Below are positions 1 to 12,877 of a stretch of 64,000 nt of DNA, piece after piece. The position numbers and the translations under genes are program-made. The DNA is taken from the NCBI GenBank assembly GCA_021234155.1, contig JAJEKV010000015.1, positions 4,907,194 to 4,971,193 on the forward strand. Direction: 5' to 3'. Below the pieces are notes generated by a model. The model made no database searches. It saw only the letters and a list, made by a program, of their open reading frames with translations, and was not told where the DNA came from. Positions within the stretch are counted from its first letter, which is position 1. The number at the start of each line of letters is the position of its first letter. The DNA comes from Isoetes taiwanensis. Taxonomy: Eukaryota; Streptophyta; Lycopodiopsida; Isoetales; Isoetaceae.

Positions 1-180
1 TGCCCCATCGCCTCATTGAAGTGCTTGACATGTTAATTACTCAATCCAAAATTAAAGCTCTCTTCTCCTACCTGTAGCTTTAATTTATTACAACCTTCAC
101 AGATGAACCATCCCATGCACCCAATCTTAACGTGTTGCAGTCCATAGCATCAGCTTCAAATGTTATAAGTATAGCTAGTT

Positions 181-594
181 TGATCATGGTTGTTGTCTCT
201 CTTTCATGTGGCCTTGACTAGCCAACAGGTACTTCTTGCTATCTACCCCTCCACTTAGAACAGGTTGCAGCATCATGCTTTTCATTTAGCGTCAGGTTAG
301 TTGGTGTGGTCTATCTGGAAAAGGCGGCAGTGGTGTATCTTCAAGGGCTTAACATTTATTGCTGACCAAGTTCTTCATGAGGCACAAGATAGATTTGTAA
401 AGGTGTATCTATGTTCGCAGCTTGCGGGAAGAAACACTTGATTTTTGAGGAAATTTTGGGTATATCATCTCTTGCATAGACGGGTTGCTCCACTCAGTGG
501 ATTATCTTTGTCTGCTGAGATTTTATTCCTGCCTCTGCAATTATACATGTACTTTCTTGGGATATTGAATAAAGTTTGATATCCTTCAAAAAAA
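181..594 (+). mobile_element. 5'-truncated LINE, 3' end with poly(A)
   Basis: This is the 3' end of a non-LTR retrotransposon. In one frame, near 310-400, it shows the Trp/Lys/Arg-rich segment WKRRWQW typical of the C-terminus of plant L1 ORF2. It ends with AATAAA at 568-573 and a short A run at 588-594. The last ~110 bases share an ordered set of words (CTCAGTGGAT, GAGATTTTATTCCTG, AATAAAGTTTG, ATCC-TCAAAAAA) with the 3' end of the minus-strand LINE at 44493-45227, so both belong to one family. The reading frame is interrupted and the copy is dead. The left boundary is approximate. Confidence 0.7.
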
Positions 595-2923
595 GAAAGG
601 AAAAAAACTAGCAAAAAGGCACGCCAGGGGCTGTGGTTGGGTTATGCAATGTAATAAAGGTCCCTTTTTTCCTTTTCTTTTAACTTTTATGGATGTTGTG
701 TGCACAAGAAGACTTTGGTTAGGTCAAATTCTTGTCTATAAAGAAAAACAGATAAAACTTACTTCAGACGTTTGGATCCTAAGCTCATCAAGAAATGCTT
801 TTCCACTTATCAGACGGGCCTCCGTAATCGATTTGGCTTGAAGCTTTTGATGGACATAAATGTCTTGAACATAAATAGATATCTTGAACATATCATGGAC
901 ATAAATAGCTTTTCTTGAAGCTTATCTACCTGAATATAGAATAAACGTGTGCCATTGGTTTTAAGTTGTACAAGAAATTTATCACGGTGGCCTTGGTTCC
1001 CAGTTCCCTTATGTTTATGTTTAGGTAAGTGAAGATAGTGGCTTAGTTGGCTTTTGAAGATAGTGGTTTGAACGTTTCCTTGGAAATATATGCTTCTTAG
1101 TTCTTAAAGCACAAGTAAAAAGGACACAATTATTGCACAAGTCCAAGCACATCAATTCCCTTGCCGCTTTGTAATATTTCCTTTTTTCTCTAAGAATGTG
1201 GTCTTGGGAACATGAGCATGTTGGATTTTATTATTTGTAGAAGCTATATCATGGTTCACCTTGTTGACAAACAAATGACAAGGAACAGAAACAAGCACAT
1301 ATAAGGAAGCTCGTTAGGCTTTCTTAGAATCGAGATTTGGTGTTGGGTTCTATTAGATTTGCTGCAATTGTCATGGCTGACGATGGATCTAAAAGAGCGG
1401 TGTTATAAAGGTATTTATGTTGAATACGATTGTAATAACTTCGTTCTGTACCCCTCAATATACAAATTGTTCATCTATATAAAAGATCATCCTCAATATA
1501 CAAATTGCTATTGGCAAGACTCCCAGCGGTAAAGCTTGAACAATTTGATTGTAGTAAATAAAGTGGTGCATCAGAGAAAAATGCTGGTTCAAGGAAATTA
1601 GTACTTGCACTCCATGTACCTGTGCGCTGAAAAATAGGATTAATGTCACGTTGATCAGAATGTAATCGATCTAAATTTATAACCATAAAAACATATCTAT
1701 AAGTATATGGCTTTTCATTTCTTAAGCAACCAAAAGAGCATGAAATGTATTTATAACCATAGTTTATGGCTTCATTTCTTAAGCAGCTAGAAGAGCAAGG
1801 ACTGTAACATAAAAAGCAGTGAGTACAAGACATGCATTGCTGACATCTGAACATTGAAGTCTTGGGTAGCAACCTTCGATATTTTAATTTTCCAGTAACA
1901 CATTTGTTCTAGGCGAATTAACCGGTATAAGGAAATACAACTGCACCAATGCAGTTTTTGAAAGGGATAGACCTATCTATAGCACTTGAGGTACATGTTT
2001 CTGTAATGTATAGAATTTGAACTAAAACATGCTCTATTTTCTTATACTCACGGGAACATATTTCGACAGTAGATTTAGTGCATCTGTAGATTTCCTGAAG
2101 CCTTGCTATTACTCTATAGAAACGCATTAGTTTGATAATATTGCAGGTTGAGAATCTCATTACTTTCTGCCAAAGACTGATTCTGTCCAGTGTAGAGAAA
2201 TCTCACAGGGCAAGACTTGGAGCTCCTACAAGACTTGTCTGGCAAGTCTGAAAAACCCATGTCATCATTGACAACATGGTATTCTGGTCTAGAGACTTGC
2301 AGAACAACAGCTGGATATTTTGTAGGGGATGATGGAACAAGCAGGAGCTTGATCCTAGTTGTCTATTTAGGCTGCAATCCAGCTTGGGATCTTCCATGCT
2401 TTTTTCAGACAAAATGGATGAACAAGGTAATTGAAGTTTCTAAAAATACTAAGAATTTACCTTAATTTGCTCCTTGGATTTAGCTGACTTAGTTGTATCT
2501 GATTGCACCTCAAGAAATGATCTGTCAAAGCCAATAGTTCTTGCTCAACGCCCAAGTTTTTTTATTCAATCTGTTTTTGTAGGATGTGCATTCTGTAGAG
2601 CCCATAAGCAATATCAGTTTAAAAAGACCCCAAATAAACAACAAAAAGATCCCAAATTAATGTGTTCAGAAGCCCATAGTAGAGGCAATAAGCAAAGATA
2701 TGGTAGAGGCAAGAACTAAGAACGTACGAGGAAGGTTAACTTACTAAAACTTATTATAATAGAAAGGAAATAGGGCAACCAGAGAGCTTATCTGGAATAA
2801 TGTAATTTGGCATCAAAATTTGTGCCCAATGCACAAGATAGAAAGCTCGAAGAACCACATACTTCTTTATGACACAAAAGGCCTAGAAATAGGTTCAATC
2901 TGGAAGCCTATTTCGGCAGAATA
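595..2923. other. No recognisable gene
   Basis: Only short frames of up to 133 codons occur, on both strands and without any family motif. The composition is AT-rich, with no repeat structure I could see by eye. It could be intergenic DNA, introns or very old transposon remains. Confidence 0.5.
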
Positions 2924-3073
2924 ATGCAGACCACAGCAAGCCTTGACAGGCTTAAAAAGATCCCTACTGTTGATGTAACAATAAAATCTGCAGTAGATAA
3001 AACCGATGCAGAGAAAGCTCCAAAGTTGGAAAAGATGATCTCCGAGAAAAAGCTCCTCTCATTGAAGCACTGA
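2924..3073 (+). CDS. Small 49-codon ORF, unrecognised
   Basis: ATG at 2924 opens 49 codons, ending TGA at 3071-3073. The product is rich in Lys, Asp and Glu (MQTTASLDRLKKIPTVDVTI at the start, then KTDAEKAPKLEKMISEKK). Such even, charged composition is more protein-like than the surrounding frames, and the stretch could equally be one exon of a longer gene, since the frame is not followed by an obvious UTR. I do not recognise the family. No promoter or splice signals can be assigned with confidence. Confidence 0.25.
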   Translation: MQTTASLDRLKKIPTVDVTIKSAVDKTDAEKAPKLEKMISEKKLLSLKH

Positions 3074-5962
3074 AGCATTTTCCTACATTATGTAGTATGA
3101 TTTATTCCGTCTCTACTTCAAGATTCTAGATATAATAAGCTATGGCTGCAGTCTTAGGATATATAATAGAAGTGTTTGACCGATATGTTACAATCTAAAG
3201 CAAATGTTGTGAAGCATAGAACTTGTTACGCTTACTTTGTCACATGATAGGATCAAACTGTTGTATCGACATTGTTGGCTTCACAACCACTTCTCAAATG
3301 GCATACAAAGGGGCGGATTTAATTAAGAATCTCTCTGATCTTGTGACTGCTCTATCTAGATTATGAATGCTTTCATTTCATGAAAGCACGTGATGTAGAA
3401 GAAATAATGGTCTGATGTGGTGGAAGTGGTTAGGCCGCTGTTAATATCCTATAACACGAAAGTGTTGGTGGAACGGTACTGCACTAATATACAGAATACA
3501 AAACAAAGGCAGAGGCAACAAAGCATTAGGGGAGGTTGTAATTAAAAATGCTAACCTTGGGACATTTTCCGAACCTATAGGTTTGGAATTTGACACCAAA
3601 TCTGGTTATGCCACGTAAGAATGGATATGGTACCTGTAGGTAGCTTCAGTTCTGTTTCAAAAAGTGGCAGTCTATTGCTGCGACAAGATAGAGCCCCTGT
3701 CACAAACGCAATATATATTCATCATTCAGCATCGTGTATCAGGTAAATCCTTTGCAATGTCACTATTAATTTGTATTGTGCACAGATAAATCCTTTCCAT
3801 CATCTAGTATCATACATGTGCATAGCCTCACTACATGTCTTAGTCCTGAAAATGCTTTTTATCTCATAAGAAGTGTATATACCTGATAGTTGAGCTAGGT
3901 TGATGCTTGTCATCCTCTGGTGCTTCAAAAATGATAGATCTTGTCATGTTTTCTATGTATTCAATTTATAAGGTTTAAACAAAGTTGTAAAATTGACATA
4001 GTCCCAATAACATATTCCAGTCCAATGAAGTTTGATCTTGAATTTCATAATGGCGCACCTAGTCATCTGATATTCCTAGTGTTACCTAATGCCTACTGTT
4101 AGCAAAAGTTATCAGAAGCTTGCAAAAGTTATCTAATGCCTGAAAAGTTATCTGTTATAGATTCCTCAATCAAGGGACGTAGAGATAGATCCCTGCATTG
4201 TATAATAGCAGGCAGTAAATAGAGAATGTTTCTATGTTAGCTTAATTAAATGGGTCTTGTAACATATCTTTGTATGGAACCAACTCAATTGTAGAATTTT
4301 CACAGTTTTTTGGCCAGGCAGGATTCTGTAGCCAATGTATACAAAGAAAAGGCTGACAGGAAGATAATGGCGATAACTCATTACCATTTTGGAATCACGT
4401 ACAGAGAAAATTGCCTTGTTAGAAAACGAGAATTGTCTTGGTGTAGCCGTTTGATCAGATACCTACAAGGAGGAGCGTAGATAAAGTTTCATGGAAGAAG
4501 CGCTTTGTATGACAATGGCAGAAGTGCAACCATAGCATGCCGGAAGTAAGCAGTCATGAAACCTACATCAAGAATGAGAGCCCTGGTAGATTTTTCTTGC
4601 ATATCACAGCGGCTAATTCTTCAGTTGAAATTTGGCATTTGGTGCATAAACTTTCTCAGGTGGGCTTTTGCAATCAACGTGTTTCTTCATATTTCTCACA
4701 TCAATAATAGGCCCATGTGAACATAGAATCGCCGAGGAACTTTAAGCTTGTAAATTGCAGATGGGCAAATTAAGGGCAGCAAATTAGTAAGGGCAAATGT
4801 TATCCCTGGTAAAGCCCATGTTGAATTTCTCAGGACAAATTCTACGGTGCCAACTCCAACGTATTCAATGGATTTACAAGTGGCAACAGCTGCAATTCCT
4901 ATAGCCTCTCTCAGCTATGTGTTTGTCTGCCAAGGCTTGAAAATAAACAAGAAAGTCGTTTCATTTTCCATCATAGGTAGGTTCTATCTACTTAGCTTTG
5001 TAAATAGCAGCTGCCACTATAGCATATGCATGACGATTAATAAAAACCACATACTGCTCTGCAGAATCTTGCATTTCTACATCTTCAGAAGTAAGCACTA
5101 ACTACAAATTCCATGTGAGTTTACTGAAAGACTCCCATTATTTTCTTGCTTATCTTGATCACTTCTTGCACACTTAATCTTGTCAAACTGTGGCCATAAC
5201 TGTAATATGCATCAAGTTCTTTGGCATGGATCAAAGAACAAAAACAACTACAAGTAACTTTCAGTTCAGTTGATTCAGAAGCCATCTCAGCCCAATGTGT
5301 ACAATCTGGTTCTTATTGCTCAACGGTTGCAGCAGTAGAAGAGGCTAGATCAAATGTAAACAAGGGACTACGAATATCGAAGAAGTTAAGTCGGGTGGCT
5401 AAGCGATCCTTTCCTAGCGAATTCCTTTCCCCGCAATCCAGAGGGTCATTTGGTCATTTGGCAGGGACAGGTGCTCAAACAAGCATTCAATGCCCTATCA
5501 AGCACATATTTTAATTAGAACAACTTGCATTCTTGGTCTTTCCCATTGCAAATATTCAAGCACAGCTCCAACATCATAATGCGCCAATAACTTAACGATA
5601 AAAAATAACTCACAGAACCTCTATTTGAAACTCCAATCTACAAATAAGAACTTGAGAGACTCAAAGAACCAGTCCTGTATGGGTTTGCAGGTTAGAAGCC
5701 ACGATGGAAGCATAAGAAATTATAAAAAATAAATCTAAAAATAAAAACTTGAAAGACTCACAAAACCGGTCTTGTATTAGTTTGCAGGTCAGAAGCCATG
5801 ATGGAAGCACCCGAAATGTGTGTCTTCTTCTATCTATGGGTCCAACGTGATGAGCATCTTGCAATTTTGTGCACTCAGAAAGCATCCGATGTGCAAGGGG
5901 CTTGGAAATGCTATGCCTAGCAAATGCAGCGTCCAACCATACTAGAGTAAATGTAGATATAG
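3074..5962. other. No confident gene; possible short frames
   Basis: AT-rich sequence with scattered frames shorter than 100 codons. A 97-codon frame at 5221-5514 has a Ser/Arg/Lys-rich middle part somewhat like a plastid transit peptide. It lies 450 bp upstream of the FeSOD relic in the same orientation, so it might be part of the same decayed gene, but no sequence motif proves this. Nothing else is recognisable. Confidence 0.35.
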
Positions 5963-6133
5963 AATCACGACTTTTTCTGGGAGTCCATGAAGCCAGGAGG
6001 TGGCAAAAAACCAAGTGGAGAGTTGCTTGAAAAACTTATTGCAGAATTTGGATCATACGATGAATTTGTGTGGCAATTTAAGGAAGCTGCTGCAACACAA
6101 CTTGGAGATCTGGGCATGACCGCAAGAGCATAG
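5963..6133 (+). pseudogene. Iron superoxide dismutase (FeSOD) exon fossil
   Basis: FeSOD converts superoxide to oxygen and hydrogen peroxide, in plants mainly in plastids. Read from 5963, this frame contains [14 protein letters not shown] followed by [20 protein letters not shown] and AAATQLG, which is the family's core segment in the correct order. The His of NHDFFW corresponds to the second iron ligand (His73 in E. coli SodB, from family knowledge). The frame is preceded by ...TATAG, consistent with a splice acceptor. Where the family has GSGWAW, the sequence is shifted (a TGGGCATG remnant survives at 6111-6118) and stops at TAG 6131-6133. The N-terminal domain and the C-terminal Asp/His ligands are not visible nearby. 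I read it as a broken gene copy or one surviving exon. Confidence 0.75.
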
Positions 6134-6611
6134 ATCGGCATAAAAAATCATTTTCCCTCCGGATAAATGTTCCAAACTTAGGTCGTAAAATCTAGTTGTA
6201 ACAGGGAGGGAAAGCTACGGTGAAATGCAGTAAAAGGGCACGGAGCAAGGAGCCGACCTGCTGTTTCCTATCTCTGTCCCAATTTTGAGCTTTTTTTTAA
6301 TTTCTCTGACCGTCGATCCATGAAAAAAAATTTCCAACGGCAAAGAATACATCCAACTCAGTTTTGGCAGAGCTGGACATGCTACGTGGATAGCCTAGAA
6401 TTTCAAGGAGGGTTGCACGCTTGGTTAGGCTGGCGTGCTAAAAAAAAATTTGTGGGGGGTTTTCAATGTTAGTCTTGATAGTAATGGAAGTATGATTTTA
6501 AGAAAAAATTAAAAAAAGCCCCTGGATTCTTTGGTATTTGTCAAAATGCACATGTATTTATGGTATTTGTCAAAATGCCTTATTTTCTTATACTTTTTCT
6601 TATTTTCTTAT
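6134..6611. other. No recognisable gene
   Basis: AT-rich spacer between the FeSOD relic and the microsatellites, with short A runs and no motif that I recognise. Confidence 0.5.
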
Positions 6612-6676
6612 ACTATTCTATTCTATTCTATTCTATTCTATTCTATTCTATTCTATTCTATTCTATTCTATTCTAT
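6612..6676. repeat. (CTATT)n pentanucleotide microsatellite
   Basis: About 12-13 near-perfect copies of CTATT. The repetitive translations in this tract come from the microsatellite and are not genes. Confidence 0.95.
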
Positions 6677-6723
6677 GTCATATGTCCTCATGGACGCTGC
6701 CAATGTGGCATGACGTAAAAATA

Positions 6724-6851
<128 letters not shown>

Positions 6852-7127
6852 TCTTCAAGGCTTAATGGTGCTCAAACTAAAGGCCTGTAGAACACTTCTA
6901 CTCATAGCTCATACCCATATGTTAGTGTGTGTGTGTCCAACCAAAATTCCATCTTGATTGTTGCTTCATTGATCCAATCCAACGATCTGTTTTATTGGTC
7001 TGAAAATTGCAAAAGAAAAAAAAAAGAAAAGAAAAACGCTGAAAATATCTTTCCTTCTTTTTACAGCTACAGTTAGGGTCCCTCTGCCTATTCAGCAGCC
7101 ATAGCTGCTCTACTTCATCTTGGCAAA

Positions 7128-7482
7128 AATGAAAGGGAGAGGGGGGGTGGAAAAAATAGAAGGGCAAAAGGGAAGGGTGAAAGGAAAATGGAAGAGGGAA
7201 AGAGGGAAGAGAAAAAAGATGGGAAATAGAAAAGGTAAAAAAGGGATAGATAGTATTTTTATGTGAAATATAAAGTAAAACGGGAAATGAAAAAGGAAGG
7301 GGAAAATAGAAGAAGGAAAGGAAAGGGAAAAGTGGGAGTGGAAAAATAGAAAATAGAAAATAGAAAATAGAAAATAGAAATGTGAAAGCAAAAGCGAGAA
7401 AAGGGAAAAAGAAAAAAAGAAAAAAAAAGGGGAAGATTATGGAAGGGCAAAAGATAAAGGGAATAATAAAAAGGGAAATGAG
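7128..7482. repeat. Homopurine (G/A) low-complexity tract
   Basis: About 350 bp in which the plus strand is almost all G and A (GGGA, GAAAA, GGAAAAT blocks), with a short (AAAATAG)n array near 7345-7378. Minus-strand frames here are Phe/Ser/Leu/Pro strings caused by composition. Long polypurine tracts can form triplex (H-DNA) structures. Confidence 0.85.
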
Positions 7483-9378
7483 TCAAATGCACACAAATTC
7501 CTTATATCTACCAACTTGGGCTTGGTTTGCTAGGAAAGGAAGTTGGATTCACACAAACCTCTCATAGCCCAACAATGTTGGGTTTGGTTTCTAGTCTCAC
7601 ATAAATTTTAGTTCTAGAATTTACTCCCTCTTACGGAAAACCAGTTAACCTAATTCTTCTGACTTGTGTAGCTTTTGTGTAATTAACTGCATGTAGATCA
7701 CATCTTGGGGGTACAAAAATGCAAGCAAAAAATAGGGACGGATCAAGAATTGGAGAGCCCAGAAATAGTATAGCGGTATAATTCTTTGGCTCGGGAAGGG
7801 AAAGAAATAGGATTAATGCTAGACTCTGATGCAAGCTTTGTAAATTTCAATCCAGGAAATAACATCATGGAGGATTTGGAAAATCTCTTATACTTGCTTC
7901 ATCCGATGAAATTTAAAGAAAAAAAGGGGCCATTCATGGTTTCTCATAGCTAACCTCTAGCAACCCAAACTTGCATGCAAATTAGAGGATTGAAGCTGAG
8001 GACCAAATCTAGAAGCTCTCACATGCGACAGTTGGCCGATTGCCCTAAATCTTCCCCAATCACTACCCAAGACAAACGCCTTGCTTTATGAAAATGTTTA
8101 GATTATTTTTGAGAAATACAAGAGCAAATTTCCCAAAACCATAGCAAACGTCCGGTCAAAATGACAAAAATTATGGCCAACAAAAAGTTGTTCGGAAGTG
8201 GCCCCGACACTTTTTTTTTAGGAAATTTTACGTATGAGATGCACGTGGACGGAAATATTACATGCAGACTTTTTCTTTTCCAGATTTGGGTAGAATACCC
8301 AATTTAGTTTTTTTCTTTAATTTTTTCCTTTAGTTTTCGTTGCCTAACCTAAATGACCTAAACCTAAATGGGCTGGAACGAATTCATGAACGGCGGCGTC
8401 TCAGCACAGAATACAGATCGCAAATGCAACAAGAGTTTGCTCCTTCCATTTTCTGACTCCAAGGCTTCCTTCCCGATGCCTGTTAGCCGCTGTTTTCCAA
8501 TGCTCCCCTGTTTGCAAGAAGAAGAAAGAATGCATTATATGCATGCTTATTATGCAACAAAGATTAAATTTTCAAGGTTGGAGGACTTTGGAGCAATGGA
8601 TGGAGCTATGGAGCGGCATTATTTGATGAGAGCATTGCCGGCCATCACCATTCCTTCTACTTCTGCATATTAGTGGTGCATATTGATGGTGGGCACTGCT
8701 ATCATAAAATAGTGTTGCAAACTGAAACAAGAAACAGGGCAAGGATCGTAGGTTCATGACATATGTAATGTATTTTCTTCCAAAAGGGTTTTGGAGCAAT
8801 TTCTGATATGAAGCCAGCTAAAAATAAATCTTGAACTTCCCTTGCAGAGCATTTCCTGATCCAAGCTCCAAGCCTTCCTTTGCAGAGAAGGTTTTTTGCT
8901 CCATCAAGCAGGTATCGAGCATGTACGTTTTGCCTCTGTGTTTGCCTCTGTTTTTTTATTGCTGCTTGTATGCATATGTTCACGGGGTTGAATGATTCTA
9001 AGATTTATAGCTGGTAGCTCATATGTAGTTCATGGTTTAGTTAGATGACCATCATCAAAGCCGATTGCATTTTCATAATTTTTTCTTGTTGCACTGAAGA
9101 ATACCTTAGTTACATACTGATCAATTGCAAAACTTTTTGTTATTTCGTGCCTTAAACACTTTTGTTACCTTAATTGCATCAGGGGTATGCAAAACTTTTG
9201 TGGTCATGGGTATGTAAACGTAAAGGTATTTTTTTATTTTTTTTCTTACAAAACATAATGCACTTTTTGTTGCATGAGGCTCAAATGTCTTATAAACTGT
9301 AGCTTTCTTGTTGTTTTTTAAATAGAATACATACTTTTCTAACATTCTTTGTTTATTCTTTTTTTTGCTAGTCTTATT
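7483..9378. other. No recognisable gene
   Basis: Several frames of 60-100 codons on both strands overlap one another without known motifs. The part near 9349-9378 is upstream of the transposase relic and may belong to that element. Confidence 0.45.
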
Positions 9379-11513
9379 ATGGCTCTACGAAAGAGAGCAC
9401 GTCGTGCAATTCAGATCGAGAAGAATCAAACAACTATATTTCAAATGGCTGGTTTTCAAAGAGAGGTAGAAGAAGAGGTAGAAGGGGAGTCAAACTCATT
9501 AGACGTGGAAAATATGGCATACCATGTTAATGCTTATTCTCAAGAGTTGAATGAAGAGCATCGACGAATTTTCTTGGCTAGAAAAACATTCAGGGACGCT
9601 GAATCAGATCAGCATAGGCATGCAGTCTGGTTGGTCAAGCAAGGGACAAATTCATTGCATAAGGTGGCTGAAAAGAAGGCAGAATCTGTTGATCAGGCGC
9701 TACTCAATTTGTTCAAATCTGCATATTTGATTGGAAAGGAGGACTTGCCATATACAATGTTTGTGCCATTATTGCATCTTCTTAGAGTTTGTCTAGTGGA
9801 TGTTCCACTATTGTACAACGATGATAAAGCTTACAGTGATATAATGAAGTGCTCTAAATCATTAGAGTAGAAAATCGGCGAAGGTTAGAAAAAGCTCTTG
9901 GTTTTGGCATAACGGTGGATGAGTCAACTGATGTTAGTGTCACATAACAGTTCATTCTATATGCTAGTTATTTAGATGACTTTGAGCCCCAAAAATCCTT
10001 TTTAGGCATATTAAGCTTGCAGAAAGCAGATGCAGAAACCATTACAAATGCTCTTATCAATAGGCTCAAGGAAGATGGCAAGTTGGATTTGAACTAAATG
10101 TTTGGTTTTGGATCAGACGGTGCTTCTGTAATGATTGGTTGTAAAACAGGAGTATCAACTAGATTGAAGGAGGTGAACCCCTTTATGACTTCCATCCATT
10201 GCGTGGCACATAGAACAAATTTATGTGTCAGTTCAATTAGCAACCATACTAGTTGTAAATCCATTTGTGACAAAATTGATAAGCTGATCAATGGGGCAAC
10301 CACTTACTTTTCAAATAGCAGCCAGCTTCAAGAAGATCTTGCATACTCCACACTTCGGCTCGAAGGTATTTCTCATATTAGATGGCTAAGTAGGCATAAT
10401 GCTGTTCAGAAATTATGTGAGTCATTTGAGCCTGTGATGTTATTGTTCAAAGAAAGTTATGCAAGTATGTATGGTGAACTAAGGGAGTTTAAAGTTGTGT
10501 TTATACTCCATTTTTTGGCTGATATTCTAAAGCTGTTGACCACTCTGAGTTTAGATTTTCAACGCGATTAGGTTGATGTAATTTCAGTTGGCAGTCTTAT
10601 AAGCAATACGAAGAAGCAAATTAGACTTTACTTTTTAAATGAAGTTACTGCACTAGATTTGAATGGATTTCTAACAGATAGCAAAGGGTATCCCATACTT
10701 CCTAAATATGGCTTTCCCGATGGATATCTTGATGCGCTTAGAGGGGCAGTGAAGGGAGATATGTTTAGAATTATCGAATTGATAAGGAGTATTGAAGGTA
10801 ATGATCTAATAGAGGCAATAGAATTTCGAGGGCTTTTTCAAATCGAGTATTGGAAGCTTTGGACGAGAGGTTCCGGGAGCATGAAAGAAATTTTATCGTG
10901 CTTCATTATTTTATCACATGCCCACATGCCAAGAAGTGTAAAACAAATCAAAGATTTCGGTCAACAAGAGGTCAACAAACTGATGGAATTTTATGGGCAG
11001 CCTCAAGTTGTTGGAGGAGTTACATTCAATAGCATTGTCTCACAAGATAAGTTCAGATCTGAATTTCGAAAATTCAAGATACAAGCAAGTACAGAATGGA
11101 AGGGAAAAAACTTCTTATATACTTGGACAATTATCTTTTCTAAAAAAATGTTGAGGGAGAGTAAGTATGTTGAATTGGGAAAGTTAGTAGCTATTGCAAT
11201 GATTCAATGTTCAAGTACATCAATATGTGAAAGAGGATTTAGTCAAATGAATCACATCAAAGATAAGTATAGAAACAGGCTGAAAACAGGAGCAACTGAT
11301 GCTCTAATGCGAGTTTCTATTGAAGCTCCAAGCATGGAGATTCTTGAAGACTTTGGTTCTGAAGAGGCCATTGGAATATGGAAATCAAGCAAAAAATTTA
11401 GGCATATCTTCTCATCAACCAACAATTGCGTCTTCGAGCAAGTGATAATGAAAGAAATGAGGATGATGATCCGGATAATTGATCTATACATAGAGCCTTT
11501 TGATCGTGGCTAA
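9379..11513 (+). pseudogene. hAT-superfamily (ZNF862/DUF4371-like) transposase relic
   Basis: The recognisable order is as follows. An N-terminal part from ATG 9379 (MALRKRARR) runs to 9870. A DUF4371-like core follows with GITVDESTDVS (near 9903), GFGSDGASVMIG (near 10104), the HCVAHR motif (near 10198) and WLSRHNAVQKL (near 10383). A C-terminal hAT dimerisation segment carries CERGFSQMN (near 11227) and YRNRL. These domains cut and paste DNA in hAT elements; host-domesticated ZNF862-like proteins share them. The frame is broken by a frameshift near 9866 and by in-frame stops at 9945-9947 (TAA), 10095-10097 (TAA) and 10569-10571 (TAG). Otherwise the reading frame stays open over about 550 codons, so inactivation seems moderate in age. 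The N-terminal zinc finger is not visible, and terminal inverted repeats were not found by eye. Confidence 0.8.
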
Positions 11514-12798
11514 TTATAATGCATGTTGCGCTTAAATATACTTGTTGCTGAAATTATCTTTTTGTCATGCTAATTATATTGTATTTTGGCATAAAATAGT
11601 ATCTGGATCAAATTTTGGATCGGATTTTAAAGTTGTTAAGCTATGAATTTATTTTTAATATACTTTTGAGGAAAAACTAATTTCTGAGTCAAATTTTAAA
11701 TTGTAAGAGACTTGCTGGTTTACTTTGAAATTTGTAGGAATTTGTAGGCAAATTTTTAAAATTGCCTTGTCAGATTGTGTAGGAAAAAATCCTACAGTAG
11801 GGGAAAAATTTCCCGGGGCATATAACCTATTTTGGTCTCTGTGGATGGTAAAATTCAATTCTGAAAAACAACTAAAAGGGGGGCATGATTATTAGCTGTG
11901 ATATTTAGAAATCGACAATTTTACGTGCAACGTTGCAATTTACCGCCAAGGTGACATGGACCGGGATCAAATAAGAAAAATTAGATATCATCAGAACCGT
12001 CCAATAAAAGGTAACGCCCATCAAGGCACGAGGAACAAATCAACAGCGCAAAGGACACGAGTCATTTTCACGGTTGTGGCTTGACACACGTTGCGTAGGA
12101 ACGTATCGCAGCCGTTGGAAGCTGTCTCTCGGCTTATCTTTCATTTCTCCATAGCCAGGACCTTCAAGGTCCGGCGGTAGCAGGAAATAGTGGATGGGTT
12201 CGTTATGAAGTCCGGTGCTGTCTATTTTTATGTTTCTGCTCAAGCGAGATCTTCTATCGTCTTCTTGTTGCCCCTCTTTTGGTTTTTTCGTCTGACGGTA
12301 AATTCCATCAGCTATTCTACATTGCTTCATTCTCTGTTGGAGCCAGGTCTTCTGCTTTTATTTTTGACCGAAACATATACGCGATTCCTTAACCTTTCTG
12401 AGCATGGAGGCCTCCCTTTACTTCGAAAATGAGGAACGGTGTGGAACTGTTTGATTAGTTTGATTAGGTTAAATTTGCCTTGCCTACACAATTAAATTTA
12501 TGCAAATTTTATGCTTTAAGAGCTTGGCACTGGAGATGGGCTTATGCGCTTGGATGCTACCTATTTGAGCCTAGAACGAAGCTGCCTTTAGACTTTGCCA
12601 TTGGTACAGCCTTTGTGCCTGTGTTTTTTTTTATCAGGAAAAGAATGCTTTCTTTAGCAGTGCTGCTGGATCTATGTACAAAAGATGGTCATACTTGCAA
12701 GCAGGAATGGGAACAATTTTTGGGCAGTGCAGGTTGCGGGTGCAGAATCTTTATTAACTCAAGATGAAAATCATGCTGTTATCCGAAGGATAGATAAG
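11514..12798. other. Intergenic / leader of the HSP20-like gene
   Basis: The left half contains a probable LINE 3' terminal signature at 11841-11861 (GTGGATGGTAAAATTCAATTC). From ~12.0 kb the sequence probably holds the promoter and 5' leader, possibly with a leader intron, of the gene starting at 12878. I cannot place the transcription start. Short frames (for example 12480-12767) lack motifs. Confidence 0.4.
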
Positions 12799-12864
12799 AT
12801 GGGAGACGCTAATGTGGGAACTGAGATCAGCTTTTTCAACTTGGATCTTGCTTCTAGTTCATAG
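12799..12864 (+). CDS. Upstream ORF (21 codons) of the HSP20-like gene
   Basis: ATG at 12799 has a purine at -3 and G at +4, a favourable plant initiation context. It encodes 21 residues (MGDANVGTEISFFNLDLASS plus one Ser) and stops at TAG 12862-12864, 13 bases before the main ATG at 12878. A second, weaker ATG at 12812 opens in the main frame. If all are in the mature leader, the uORF would limit or condition translation of the main protein. If a leader intron removes it, it has no role. Confidence 0.35.
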   Translation: MGDANVGTEISFFNLDLASSS

Positions 12865-12877
12865 AAAGCTGTATGAA

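Noticed and set aside
7110-7492. Minus-strand Phe/Ser/Pro-rich ORFs
   Set aside because: Produced by the homopurine tract; no motif and overlapping frames.
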